The notes: generated from the sequence alone by a model not told the origin. Shown: positions 14,280 to 23,675, counted from the first letter of the stretch. The stretch is DNA of 33,378 bases from an uncultured bacterium (GCA_903958995.1 CAJBVG010000111.1:1-33378), one strand, 5' to 3'. Made by a program: numbers and translations.

Positions 14280-15206
14280 TTAACGCTTTGTACTTTCGAC
14301 TAAAGCCTTAATTCCTGCTTTTGGGGTAGTTGCAGAAATTCCAAATCGTTTCTCGAATTTCGAACTATCAAAAATATAATCTTGATTATATTGATACATC
14401 ATTTCCGGAAATTCCTTCATCATTGGAATAAATAGCCCAAGTATATTAATCAACCAAACAGGAACCATTTGAATTTTCGATTCCACTTTTAACTCATCGG
14501 CAATTAATTGAATCCATTGAGCATTCGTTAGTTTCTCTGACGTAGTTGGAACATGCCAAACTTGATTGTAAGCATCTGGAGTATTTCCAAGTAATGCTGT
14601 AGCCATGGCGGCATCTGGAGTATAGGTATAAGTGTGGATTTTATTTACATCACCAAAAGCTTGTGCTTTTTTGCCTTTCAATAAATTTTCAAGCACCATA
14701 AGATTTAAGGCACTGGTTTTATTTTCTGGACCATAAAAATCAGCAGACCTTGCGATAAGTGCAGTAAGTGAACCGTTATCCACTTCCTTCATTATCATCT
14801 CGTGCAATTCTTGTCTTACCACTCCTTTTTTGCTTGGTGCATTAATTGCAGTAGATTCTGTCATGTGAGGAATAGCTGACTGATCATACATGTATACATT
14901 ATCAAAGAATACAAGTTTTGATTTGTGTTTTTTGCATGCATTAATTACTGCTTCGAGAAAACGAGGCCATGTTTTTTGCCATACACTCAACTTATACTCG
15001 AAGCCTATCACTACATAAACAACTTCACTACCTTCAATGGCTTTGTCGAGTTGCGATAGATCATTCGCATCCATCGGATAAAGTTCATCCGTTGAATTAA
15101 CTTTCTTCGGATTTCTACTGACTAAACGAATATTATCCGTAAATTTTTTTAATTCTTTTGCTAATGGCGCTCCAATTGCGCCGCCTGAGCCTAGTATTGT
15201 TTGCAT
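14280..15206 (-). CDS. NAD-dependent epimerase/dehydratase family protein (atypical SDR)
   Basis: 308 residues. The nucleotide-binding loop is GSGGAIG (7-13), and the domain resembles extended SDRs/NmrA proteins. YVVIGFEYK and FFDNVYMYDQS occupy the usual active-site strands, but the classical YxxxK catalytic pair is not evident, so this may be an atypical or redox-sensing member. The hydrophobic stretch VPVWLINILGLFIPMMKEFP near 245-265 may be membrane-associated. A 7/8-type -7 element (TTATTTTG, + strand 15240-15247) lies 34 bp upstream. It is separated from DUF2805 by 58 bp that contain the dyad. Confidence 0.82.
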   Translation of the reverse strand: MQTILGSGGAIGAPLAKELKKFTDNIRLVSRNPKKVNSTDELYPMDANDLSQLDKAIEGSEVVYVVIGFEYKLSVWQKTWPRFLEAVINACKKHKSKLVFFDNVYMYDQSAIPHMTESTAINAPSKKGVVRQELHEMIMKEVDNGSLTALIARSADFYGPENKTSALNLMVLENLLKGKKAQAFGDVNKIHTYTYTPDAAMATALLGNTPDAYNQVWHVPTTSEKLTNAQWIQLIADELKVESKIQMVPVWLINILGLFIPMMKEFPEMMYQYNQDYIFDSSKFEKRFGISATTPKAGIKALVESTKR

Positions 15207-15303
15207 GAGAGAGATAAGTATAATTGATAATTGAAATTACAAAATAAAACTAAACTCGTTAAACATTAACAATAATAATACTCAATATAAAGTACTTGGT
15301 AAT

Positions 15304-17094
15304 CTAAAAGCAATACTTATTCTCTTCGATTAATTTCTTAGCAATACGTTGACGAGCTTCTTTTAAATTCATTGGTTCAATCTTCGTAAATCTACGAAGA
15401 CCCATCAGCATCATGCGTTGTTCATCACCTTCTGCAAAAGAGTTGATGGCTTCTTTGCCTTGTATGTATGCTTTATCGAGCGACTCGTGTAGATACACTC
15501 TAGCCATATCAATCTGCAATGCCACTTCAGCTTCAGAATGTATTGATGCTAATTTTTCAGCACGCAATAATGCACTTTCTGCGATGTAAACTAAGCTTGC
15601 CATATCAGCAATATTCATGAGTATCTCTTGCTCTTTCGCTAAAGTCATCATGAATTTTTGCACCGCTGATCCTGCAACCATTAATGTTGCTTTCTTTAAA
15701 TTTAGTAATGCCTTTTTCTCTTTCGCAAAAAATCCATCATCCTCTGCTCCGAAATCTGGAATCTCCATTAACTCTTTAGCAACATTCATTGCTGGCGTCA
15801 TTAAATCTAATTCCCCTTTCATCGCACGCTTCAACATCATATCTACTGTGAGTAATCTGTTAATTTCATTGGTGCCTTCGAATATTCTATTGATACGCGC
15901 ATCACGGTAAGCTCTATCCATTGGAGCCTCTGCTGAGTAACCCATACCTCCATAAATTTGAACTCCTTCATCGACTACATAATCCAAGGTTTCCGAGCCG
16001 TATACTTTTAGTACCGCACATTCTACCGCGTATTGTTCTGTACTTTTCAATTTCGCTTTCCCCGAATCCATTCCACCAGCTACTAATGCATCATAGGCAT
16101 CGTCGATATTCTGACCTGCACGATAAGCCGCAGCTTCTGTACACCAAATTTTAGTCGCCATCTCTGCTAACTTATATCGTATAGCACCGTATTTAGAAAT
16201 TGGAATATTAAACTGTATTCTTTCGTTCGAATAATTAATGGCTTTACTAGTTACTTCTTTACAAGCTCCAATAGCTGATGCACATAATTTTATTCTACCA
16301 ATATTTAAAATATTTACAGCAATCTTAAATCCATTTTGTCTTTCTGATAATAAATTTTCTACTGGAACTTTACAATCGTTAAAAAATACTTGTCGTGTTG
16401 ATGACCCTTTAATTCCCATTTTATGTTCTTCGGGATTCATCGTAATTCCTCCGAAAGATTTTTCAATAATGAAGGCTGATAAATTTTCATCATCATCTAT
16501 TTTCGCAAATACAGTAAACACATCTGCAAAACCTGCATTGGTAATCCACATTTTTTGCCCGTTGATGATGTAATGTTTTCCATCTTCCGATAATTTTGCT
16601 TTTGTTTTCCCTGAGTTAGCATCCGAACCTGCATTCGGTTCAGTTAAGCAATATGCGGCTTTCCATTCTCCACTCGCTAGCTTCGGAATGTACTTCGCTT
16701 TTTGTTCTTCGTTACCATAATACAAAATTGGCAAGGTGCCAATACCTGTATGTGCTGATAAAGCTACCGCGAATGAATGTCCTGCTCCAACTTTTTCAGT
16801 AACAAGCATCGATGAATTAAAATCTTTACCGAAACCACCATATACCTCAGGCACTGAAACTCCTAATAAACCAAGCTCTCCAGCTTTATTCATTAAGCTT
16901 TCCATTAATCCTTCTTCCTGACTATCGATTCTATCGAGATTCGGATTCACTTCTGCTTCTAAAAAATCCACACAAGTTTGAGCAATCATTTTTTGCTCTT
17001 CAGTCCATTCTTCTGGTATAAAAATATCTTGAGCTAACGTTTCTTTAATTAGAAACTCTCCGCCTTTTGTTAGTGTTTTATCTGTAGTTGCCAT
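15304..17094 (-). CDS. Acyl-CoA dehydrogenase
   Basis: 596 residues, the longer architecture with a ~160-residue C-terminal extension, as in very-long-chain enzymes. FAD/substrate motifs YCLTEPNAGSDA (148-159) and WITNAGFADVF (183-193) are present, and the catalytic base is Glu406 in IFEGTNE. It should oxidise acyl-CoA to trans-2-enoyl-CoA with electrons passing to ETF; no etf genes are in the window. It is the last gene of the four-gene fad operon, 16 bp after the thiolase. The 97 bp downstream carry only a weak dyad (GTTAA-ACA-TTAAC, 15258-15270) and two copies of ATAATTG. Confidence 0.95.
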   Translation of the reverse strand: MATTDKTLTKGGEFLIKETLAQDIFIPEEWTEEQKMIAQTCVDFLEAEVNPNLDRIDSQEEGLMESLMNKAGELGLLGVSVPEVYGGFGKDFNSSMLVTEKVGAGHSFAVALSAHTGIGTLPILYYGNEEQKAKYIPKLASGEWKAAYCLTEPNAGSDANSGKTKAKLSEDGKHYIINGQKMWITNAGFADVFTVFAKIDDDENLSAFIIEKSFGGITMNPEEHKMGIKGSSTRQVFFNDCKVPVENLLSERQNGFKIAVNILNIGRIKLCASAIGACKEVTSKAINYSNERIQFNIPISKYGAIRYKLAEMATKIWCTEAAAYRAGQNIDDAYDALVAGGMDSGKAKLKSTEQYAVECAVLKVYGSETLDYVVDEGVQIYGGMGYSAEAPMDRAYRDARINRIFEGTNEINRLLTVDMMLKRAMKGELDLMTPAMNVAKELMEIPDFGAEDDGFFAKEKKALLNLKKATLMVAGSAVQKFMMTLAKEQEILMNIADMASLVYIAESALLRAEKLASIHSEAEVALQIDMARVYLHESLDKAYIQGKEAINSFAEGDEQRMMLMGLRRFTKIEPMNLKEARQRIAKKLIEENKYCF

Positions 17095-17110
17095 ATTATT
17101 GTATTAAGTA

Positions 17111-18289
17111 TTATAGTATTTCAAAAATTCCTGCCGCACCTTGACCCGCACCAACGCACATCGTCACCATTCCATATTTATTATTTCTTCTTCGCATTTC
17201 ACCAAAAAGTTGTACACTAAGTTTTGCACCTGAGCAACCCAATGGATGCCCTAATGCTATTGCTCCACCGTTCACATTGACGATATCTTGATTCAATCCC
17301 AATGTTCTTATTACCGCTAATGATTGTGATGCAAATGCTTCGTTCAATTCAATTAATTCGATGTCGGCTAATTTCATGTTTGCTGCTTTCAATGCCATTG
17401 GTATTGCTTCCACAGGACCAATACCCATAATTCTTGGAGGTACACCTGCAACAGAATAAGAAACTAATTTTGCGATAGGTTTTACATTTAATCGTTTCAG
17501 CATTTCTTCTGATACAACTAAAACAAAAGCAGCACCATCTGACGTTTGAGAAGAGTTACCAGCAGTAACCGATCCACCTGCATCAAACACCGGTTTTAAC
17601 TTTGCTAATTTTTGAATATCAGTATCGGCACGTGGACCTTCATCTGTATCAAAAACAGTTGTACGTGTTTTCTTTTTACCATTCGCATCAAGATATATTT
17701 CTTCAATATTGATAGGAACAATCCCATCTTTAAATCGACCTTCATTTATGGCTGCAACTGCTTTTTGATGTGATGCAAATGAGAACGCATCTTGATCTTC
17801 TCGTGATACATTATATTCTTTAGCAACAGCTTCAGCTGTTAAGCCCATTCCCCAATAGTAATCAGGATTGTTTTTCGCAACTTCATAATTGGGTACAACT
17901 TTCCATCCACCAAAAGGAATTGGCGACATGGTTTCAACACCACCTGCAATAATACAATGCGACATGCCTGCACGAATTTTAGCCGTTGCTATAGCAATGG
18001 TTTCTAAACCCGATGCACAATAACGATTAACAGTCATGCCCGGGACCTTATCCGTTTTTAATCCCATCAAGGAAATCATTCTTCCTATGTTTAAGCCTTG
18101 CTCCGCTTCAGGTGTAGCGTTACCAACAATCACATCATCTATCCACTCTTTTTCTAATTGAGGGAATTCTAACATCATATGTGAAATCACATCCGATGCT
18201 AAATCATCCGGACGATAAAAACGCAGTTTACCACGAGGGGCTTTCCCTACTGCTGAACGATATCCTGCAATTATATAAGCTTCTTTCAT
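17111..18289 (-). CDS. fadA: Acetyl-CoA C-acyltransferase (thiolase)
   Basis: 392 residues, normal thiolase length. The acylated nucleophile is Cys91 in NRYCASGLETIA, the general-base His348 lies in GGAIALGHPLGCSG, and the second active-site Cys378 is in CVGAGQG. It catalyses the thiolytic cleavage step of beta-oxidation. One base separates it from the upstream FadB-like gene, implying a coupled pair; in several bacteria these two proteins form a trifunctional complex. The FadA name reflects the role; orthology was not tested. Confidence 0.95.
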   Translation of the reverse strand: MKEAYIIAGYRSAVGKAPRGKLRFYRPDDLASDVISHMMLEFPQLEKEWIDDVIVGNATPEAEQGLNIGRMISLMGLKTDKVPGMTVNRYCASGLETIAIATAKIRAGMSHCIIAGGVETMSPIPFGGWKVVPNYEVAKNNPDYYWGMGLTAEAVAKEYNVSREDQDAFSFASHQKAVAAINEGRFKDGIVPINIEEIYLDANGKKKTRTTVFDTDEGPRADTDIQKLAKLKPVFDAGGSVTAGNSSQTSDGAAFVLVVSEEMLKRLNVKPIAKLVSYSVAGVPPRIMGIGPVEAIPMALKAANMKLADIELIELNEAFASQSLAVIRTLGLNQDIVNVNGGAIALGHPLGCSGAKLSVQLFGEMRRRNNKYGMVTMCVGAGQGAAGIFEIL

Positions 18290-18290
18290 A

Positions 18291-20693
18291 TTAATTTCTT
18301 AGCGGTTTACCACCTTTTAAAATGGCTTGTAATCTTTCTAATGTTTTTCTTTCTGTACAAAGCGATAAAAATGCTTCACGCTCTAGGTCTAATAAATATT
18401 GTTCAGAAACAAGTGTTGGTTCACTCAAATCTCCACCACATAATACATATCCTAATTTTTCAGAAATCTTTTTATCGTGTTCGGAAATATAATGACCAGA
18501 GTACATGGTGTTAGCACCGGCATATACCATACCTAATCCTTGTCTGCCTAATACTCTAATATCTGTTCGCTCTGTAGGTCTTATATAACCAGCCTCTGCG
18601 AGCTCAATTGCTTTTTGTTTCGCATCAGTAAGTAATCTATTTTGATTCATACTAATGCTGTATTGACCTTGTTTCAAGTATCCTAATTCAAAAGCTTCTT
18701 CAGCAGAAGTAGAAACTTTTGCCATACCAATAGTTAAGAATTTTTCACGAAGTGTGTTCAATTGATAATCTCCATCGCGATAAGCATCAGCAAAACGCAA
18801 TGCAAATTCTTTAGAACCACCGCCACCAGGAATAACACCTACACCAAACTCTACTAATCCCATATAGGTTTCTGCATTAGCTTGTACATGGTCAGCATGT
18901 AAACATAATTCACAACCACCACCAAGTGTTAAATGATGAGGAGCAGCAACAACTGGTATTGATGAGTAACGTACACGCATCATTGTTTTCTGAAACTGAC
19001 GAATAGCAAAATCGATTTCATCGTATTCTTGCTCAACTGCCATCATAAATATCATGGCAATATTTGCGCCCGCTGAAAAATTCGCACCTTGATTTCCTAC
19101 TACTAAGCCTCTGAAATCTTGTTCGGCTAAATCAATGGCTTTGTTAATACCCATTAGTACTTCACCACCAATGGAATTCATTTTAGTATGAAATTCACAA
19201 TTCAAGATACCATCACCTAAATCGGTTATGGTTACTCCAGAATTACCCCATACTTTTTTGGTATTTCTTATATTATCTAAAATGATAAATGATTCTGCAC
19301 CTGGTATCGATTTAAATTCTTTTGAGAATTGGTCATAATATTTTACTTGTGTATTCTCTGCAGAATAAAAAGATGATTTACCAGAGGCTAACATTTCTGT
19401 AATCCATGGCGCAACGGTCAGACCTTCTTTTAACATGGCATCTACGGTGCGTTGTACACCCAATACATCCCATATCTGAAACGGACCAAGCTCCCACCCA
19501 AATCCGGCACGCATAGCATCATCTAATCGGAATAAATCGTCGGTAATTTCTGGGATTCTATTGCTACAGTATGCGAACAACATGTGCATGGTTTTACGGA
19601 AGAAAATCCCTGCAGTATCGGTAGCGGTATTTAAAAATTGTAATCTATCTTTAAGATTATCCATGGTTTTCATGGCTTCTAAAGAAGATGATTTGAATTT
19701 CTGTTTAGGTTCGTAGTCTAATGTTTTTAAGTTAAGAGATAAAATTTCTTTTTCTCCTTTTTCGTTTTTCGTTTTCTTATAGAAACCTTGCTTAGTCTTA
19801 TCACCTAACCAATTGTTGGCTTCCATTTTAGCAATAAATTCAGGGACTATGAATGCATCTTTGGATTCGTCATTCGGTAAATTATCTTGTAATCCACGCG
19901 CAACTTTAATTAAGGTATCTAAACCAACCACATCAGTAGTTCTGAACGTAGCTGACTTAGGTCGACCTACAATGGTACCGGTATAACGATCCACTTCATC
20001 AATACTTAATCCCATTTCTTCAACCATATGGAATAAAGACAATATAGAGAACACTCCAATTCGATTCGCTATAAATGCTGGAGTATCTTTGCACAATACC
20101 GTTGTTTTTCCTAAATACAAATCGCCGTAATGCAAAAGAAAATCGACTACCGATTGGTCTGTATCTGTAGTAGGAATAACTTCTAATAATGGTAGATAAC
20201 GAGGAGGATTAAAGAAATGTGTTCCACAAAAATTCTTTTTAAAATCTTCGGACCTATTCGCGGTCATCAAGTGAATTGGAATTCCAGAAGTATTAGATGT
20301 AATTAAAGAACCTGGTTTCCTAAATTGTTCTACCTTTTCAAATAGGCTTTGCTTAATGCCTAGATTTTCTACAACAACTTCAATCACCCAATCACAATCT
20401 TGTATCCACGACAAATGATCATCAAAGTTTCCTGTCTTAATTAGTTTTGCAGTTGACTTTGTAAATACTGCAGAAGGGTTTGATGAAAGCGTTTGCTTCA
20501 AAGCTTCATTAACAATTCTATTTTTTACTATTGGATTATCTAATGTTAATCCCGATGCAGTTTCAGTATCTGTTAATGCTTTTGGTGCGATATCGAGTAA
20601 ACAAACTGAAACCCCTGCATTGGCAAAGTGACATGCAATTCTTGATCCCATTACTCCGGAACCCAATACTGCTACCTTATTTATTTTTCTCAT
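18291..20693 (-). CDS. 3-hydroxyacyl-CoA dehydrogenase / enoyl-CoA hydratase fusion (FadB-like, HAD first)
   Basis: 800 residues from the ATG at 20693. That start puts VAVLGSGVMGSRIA at residues 7-20, as in the family; the upstream ATG at 20735 would overlap the ligase gene by 32 bp. The N-terminal NAD-binding HAD domain has THFFNPPRYLPLLEV carrying the catalytic His-Glu pair. The C-terminal crotonase domain has the oxyanion-hole segment QGANFSAGANI and LGGGCE plus VEFGVGVIPGGGG, which contain the two hydratase glutamates. The order is HAD then ECH, the reverse of E. coli FadB. It performs the hydration and second oxidation of beta-oxidation. Confidence 0.93.
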   Translation of the reverse strand: MRKINKVAVLGSGVMGSRIACHFANAGVSVCLLDIAPKALTDTETASGLTLDNPIVKNRIVNEALKQTLSSNPSAVFTKSTAKLIKTGNFDDHLSWIQDCDWVIEVVVENLGIKQSLFEKVEQFRKPGSLITSNTSGIPIHLMTANRSEDFKKNFCGTHFFNPPRYLPLLEVIPTTDTDQSVVDFLLHYGDLYLGKTTVLCKDTPAFIANRIGVFSILSLFHMVEEMGLSIDEVDRYTGTIVGRPKSATFRTTDVVGLDTLIKVARGLQDNLPNDESKDAFIVPEFIAKMEANNWLGDKTKQGFYKKTKNEKGEKEILSLNLKTLDYEPKQKFKSSSLEAMKTMDNLKDRLQFLNTATDTAGIFFRKTMHMLFAYCSNRIPEITDDLFRLDDAMRAGFGWELGPFQIWDVLGVQRTVDAMLKEGLTVAPWITEMLASGKSSFYSAENTQVKYYDQFSKEFKSIPGAESFIILDNIRNTKKVWGNSGVTITDLGDGILNCEFHTKMNSIGGEVLMGINKAIDLAEQDFRGLVVGNQGANFSAGANIAMIFMMAVEQEYDEIDFAIRQFQKTMMRVRYSSIPVVAAPHHLTLGGGCELCLHADHVQANAETYMGLVEFGVGVIPGGGGSKEFALRFADAYRDGDYQLNTLREKFLTIGMAKVSTSAEEAFELGYLKQGQYSISMNQNRLLTDAKQKAIELAEAGYIRPTERTDIRVLGRQGLGMVYAGANTMYSGHYISEHDKKISEKLGYVLCGGDLSEPTLVSEQYLLDLEREAFLSLCTERKTLERLQAILKGGKPLRN

Positions 20694-20703
20694 TGTAATT
20701 TCT

Positions 20704-22467
20704 TTATGCATATAGTTTTTCAATACCCTCAGCATATTTAGCGAGTATCGCTTTTCTCTTCATACTTAATTTTGGTGTTAACTCGCCTTCGTCGATACTA
20801 AACTCACGAGGCAACAGAATAAACTTTTTCATTTGTTCCCAACTGCCAAGTGTTTGATTTAAGTGGTCTACTTCTTTTTGTATTCGAGCTATAATTACAG
20901 GTTCATTTACCATAAGCTCATTAGTTGAGTATGCGATTCCTTTAATTACACACCAATCTTTTAAATGCTTAAATTCTGGGATTATTAGTGCGGCAGGGAA
21001 TCTTCTGTTTTCTCCAATCACCATAATCTGCTCAATGAATTTAGACTCTTTAAATTTATTCTCGATCATTTGCGGTGCGATGTATTTACCGCCAGCAGTT
21101 TTGAATATTTCTTTTTTGCGATCCGTAATTTTTAAATAACGATTCTGCACCCACTCTCCAATATCACCTGTATGAAACCAACCATCAGCATCTAATACTT
21201 CATTAGTTGCTTCTTCATTTTTATAATAACCTTTCATGATGTTCGGACCACGCGCTAATATCTCACCATCACTTGCAATCTTTACTTCTACACCTGGTAT
21301 TACTGGACCAACAGTACCGAACCAACGCATGCCTTTATCTATCCCATTTACAGCTACTACAGGTGATGTTTCTGTTAAACCATAACCCTGAAGCACCGGG
21401 ATTTTAGCTGCCCAAAACACTCTCGCCAAACGTTCTTGCAATGCAGCACCACCAGCGCATATAGCTAATATTTCACCACCTAAAGCAGCACGCCATTTGT
21501 TGAAAATAATTTTGTTTGCAATAGATAATTGGAATTCATACCACCATCCATTTGCTCCATCATATTCATACTTTAACCCTAAATCTAAAGCCCAGAAAAA
21601 TATTGCTTTTTTAATTCCCTTTTGCTCTGATCCTACTGCTACAATTTTATCGAATACCTTTTCTAATAAGCGAGGTACCGTAGTAAACATATGAGGATTT
21701 ATTTCTTTTAAATTGTCTGAAATCTTTTCTAAACTTTCTGCATAATATATACTAACTCCCTTGCTCAAATACATATATACTACCATGCGTTCGAAGATAT
21801 GCGACAATGGAAGAAAACTTAATGCTTTGTGTGAACCTTCAGGAATAAGTGGATTTGATGATTTGAAATTACTTACAATATTATCATGGGTAAGCATTAC
21901 ACCTTTTGGATTCCCAGTTGTTCCTGATGTATAAATTAAGGTAAGGATATCATCTGGTTTAACTTGTTCTCTATAGGCAATTATTTTATCCATTTCTGCT
22001 GGATCGCCCATTTCTTTTAATTCATCCCAATGTTTAACGTCCGAATGATTAATCTCTTCATAACTGAAAATATATTGAAGATCTGGGCATTCACTTTTAA
22101 CACTGATAATTTTTTGATATAAATCTTCAGTTGCAACAAATACTACTTTAGTTTCTGAATTAATTAAAATGTATTTTAAATCTGCTTCAGAAAGTGTTGG
22201 GTATAAAGGCAAATGAATTGCACCCATTTGCATTACCGCAAAATCAACAACATTCCATTCGGGCCTGTTCGGCGACATGTTTGCAATTTTATCGTCTTTC
22301 TTAATGCCTAATTTCAGAAGTCCTAAACTTAATTCGTCTACTTGACTAATAAATGACTCCGTAGTAAGTCCGACCCACTCTCCATCTTTCTTTGCAGAAA
22401 AAATAGTTTTCCCAGGGTAATACATCTCAAGAAATGGCAATAAATCAAATACTCTAGTCATATTCAT
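20704..22467 (-). CDS. Long-chain acyl-CoA synthetase (AMP-forming)
   Basis: 587 residues. The adenylation signature LIYTSGTTGNPKGVMLTHDN lies near residues 175-195, GYGLTETSP near 360, and the hinge/ATP motif GWFHTGDIGEW near 430, followed by ITDRKKEIFKTAGGKYI. This layout is that of bacterial FAA1/FadD-type ligases, which activate free fatty acids to acyl-CoA. It is the first gene of the fad operon; the FadB-like gene follows after 10 bp. A strong promoter and a 25-bp dyad lie upstream at 22561-22616, giving a leader of about 115 bases. Confidence 0.94.
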   Translation of the reverse strand: MNMTRVFDLLPFLEMYYPGKTIFSAKKDGEWVGLTTESFISQVDELSLGLLKLGIKKDDKIANMSPNRPEWNVVDFAVMQMGAIHLPLYPTLSEADLKYILINSETKVVFVATEDLYQKIISVKSECPDLQYIFSYEEINHSDVKHWDELKEMGDPAEMDKIIAYREQVKPDDILTLIYTSGTTGNPKGVMLTHDNIVSNFKSSNPLIPEGSHKALSFLPLSHIFERMVVYMYLSKGVSIYYAESLEKISDNLKEINPHMFTTVPRLLEKVFDKIVAVGSEQKGIKKAIFFWALDLGLKYEYDGANGWWYEFQLSIANKIIFNKWRAALGGEILAICAGGAALQERLARVFWAAKIPVLQGYGLTETSPVVAVNGIDKGMRWFGTVGPVIPGVEVKIASDGEILARGPNIMKGYYKNEEATNEVLDADGWFHTGDIGEWVQNRYLKITDRKKEIFKTAGGKYIAPQMIENKFKESKFIEQIMVIGENRRFPAALIIPEFKHLKDWCVIKGIAYSTNELMVNEPVIIARIQKEVDHLNQTLGSWEQMKKFILLPREFSIDEGELTPKLSMKRKAILAKYAEGIEKLYA

Positions 22468-22560
22468 ATTAACAGGTGTTTTTTGAATAAGTTACGAATT
22501 ATTTTCTATTCAAGTATCTATAAATAACAATATATTAGTGAAATTAGCGTAGAAAGTAAA

Positions 22561-22585
22561 ACTATATACCATTTCAGTATATAGT
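22561..22585. promoter_or_regulatory. 25-bp operator-like dyad over the fad operon transcription start
   Basis: ACTATATAC (22561-22569) and GTATATAGT (22577-22585) are perfect reverse complements around CATTTCA. The right arm ends one base from the leftward -7 element, so the dyad spans roughly -2 to +22 of the fad operon. It also overlaps the -33 region of the weaker rightward promoter. The position suggests repression of both directions by a dimeric regulator (TetR- or MarR-like, as for FadR in other bacteria); none is encoded in the window. Confidence 0.65.
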
Positions 22586-22586
22586 A

Positions 22587-22616
22587 CAAATATATTACTA
22601 TATTTAAATAAAACAA
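22587..22616 (-). promoter_or_regulatory. fad operon promoter (TTG-N19-TATATTTG)
   Basis: Reading leftward, TTG (22616-22614) and TATATTTG (22594-22587) are separated by exactly 19 bases, an exact fit to the Bacteroidota -33/-7 promoter. Predicted start is about 22580-22583. Confidence 0.7.
22599..22606 (+). promoter_or_regulatory. Possible -7 element of the NMO-like gene
   Basis: TATATTTA is one mismatch from TAnnTTTG and lies 14 bp before the ATG at 22621. No clear -33 element is seen. It interleaves with the leftward fad promoter, so the two probably compete. Confidence 0.3.
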
Positions 22617-22620
22617 GATT

Positions 22621-23616
22621 ATGAGTACAAAATATAACTTTTCTGCTGAACTGAGTCTAAAAATGCCCATTATAATGGCTCCTATGTTTTTAGTGACAAA
22701 TATGCCGATGCTGAAAGCTTCAATTGATGCTGGAATACTTGGCGTATTCCCAACATTGAACTTTAGAAAAGATGGGGAATTAGATACCGTATTGACTGAA
22801 ATATTAGCATACAGAGAAGGTAAAACTCATGGAAATATCGGTGTAAATCTTATTGTTCAGAAGTCGAACATCTTATTTGAAAAGCATTTAGAAGTATGTG
22901 TAAAACATAAAGTTCCCTTTTATATCACATCACTAGGATCGCCAGCAAGAGTAATAGAAGCAGCACATCAATACGGAGCAAAAGTATATTGTGATGTTAC
23001 CAATTTAGTACACGCGAAAAAATGTTTTGATTTAGGATGTGATGGCTTTATAGCCGTTGGGCAAGGTGCTGGTGGACATGCAGGCAATAATCCATTACAG
23101 GTATTAGTACCTGCACTTCATAAGGAATTCCCGAACATGCCTATTGTTGCAGCAGGAGGAATTGCAACTGGAGAAGGCTTGTTATCTGTTATGGCATTAG
23201 GAGCTTGTGCAGCTTCCATTGGTACTCGTTTTATAGCTAGTACCGAAGCAAGTGTTAGCGCTGAATATAAAAATGGGATTGTGAATTCTGAAATGGATGA
23301 TATTGTATTAACCGAAAAAATTTCGGGTACGCCATGTACCATTATTAATACTCCATACGCACAAAAAATCGGATACACTCAAAACTGGTTCGAGAAATTT
23401 ATGTCGAAAAATAAACGCACGAAAAAATATTTTAAAATGTTCACCCAACTGAAAGGCATGAAACTATTAGGGAAATCAACCCTTTCGGGCTCTTATGAAA
23501 CGTTATGGTGCGCAGGGAAATCGGTTTCGCTAATTAATGATGTGCAACCAATTCATACTATTGTTGAACAGATTTCAATAGAGTATACTAGTGCTTTAAA
23601 AGAATTGGGACAATAG
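22621..23616 (+). CDS. FMN-dependent NAD(P)H oxidoreductase (nitronate monooxygenase / FabK-like)
   Basis: 331 residues, TIM barrel of the 2-nitropropane dioxygenase family. Seen are the N-terminal PIIMAPMFLVTN, the glycine-rich GQGAGGHAG segment with the conserved histidine, and the FMN phosphate-binding region VAAGGIATGEG followed by GTRFIAS. The family contains nitronate monooxygenases, FabK enoyl-ACP reductases and PUFA-synthase enoyl reductases, which sequence reading cannot separate. Divergence from the fad operon with a shared operator favours an acyl-related or fatty-acid-regulated role. Its last codons fall in the heptamer repeat. Confidence 0.88.
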   Translation: MSTKYNFSAELSLKMPIIMAPMFLVTNMPMLKASIDAGILGVFPTLNFRKDGELDTVLTEILAYREGKTHGNIGVNLIVQKSNILFEKHLEVCVKHKVPFYITSLGSPARVIEAAHQYGAKVYCDVTNLVHAKKCFDLGCDGFIAVGQGAGGHAGNNPLQVLVPALHKEFPNMPIVAAGGIATGEGLLSVMALGACAASIGTRFIASTEASVSAEYKNGIVNSEMDDIVLTEKISGTPCTIINTPYAQKIGYTQNWFEKFMSKNKRTKKYFKMFTQLKGMKLLGKSTLSGSYETLWCAGKSVSLINDVQPIHTIVEQISIEYTSALKELGQ

Positions 23617-23675
23617 AAATTGGACAAATGGACATTGGACACTGGACACTGGACACTGGACACTGGACACTGGAC
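23608..23675. repeat. Tandem 7-bp repeat (ACTGGAC)n
   Basis: Five exact copies of ACTGGAC occupy 23641-23675, preceded by ATTGGAC (23634-23640), AAATGGAC and ATTGGAC. GGAC recurs at 23608, 23622, 23630, 23637, 23644, 23651, 23658, 23665 and 23672, always 7 or 14 bases apart except one step of 8. The decayed left end lies within the last codons of the NMO-like gene. Copy number is likely variable by slippage. Confidence 0.9.

Noticed and set aside
15258..15270. Dyad GTTAA-ACA-TTAAC between acyl-CoA dehydrogenase and the SDR
   Set aside because: Five-bp AT-rich arms are too weak to call a terminator or operator.
15617..16921. Several open frames on the + strand opposite the acyl-CoA dehydrogenase
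   Set aside because: They are antisense shadows of a well-conserved enzyme, with no domain, leader or coupling of their own.
20693..20735. Upstream start at 20735 for the FadB-like gene
   Set aside because: It overlaps the ligase gene by 32 bp and adds 14 residues before the family-typical MRKINKVAVLGSG start at 20693.
22483..22513. 7-bp inverted repeat TTGAATA ... TATTCAA in the fad leader
   Set aside because: A 17-base spacer and AT-rich arms make chance likely; not listed as an operator.
23608..23675. CRISPR-like array
   Set aside because: Units are contiguous 7-mers without spacers and no cas gene is present; it is a simple tandem repeat.
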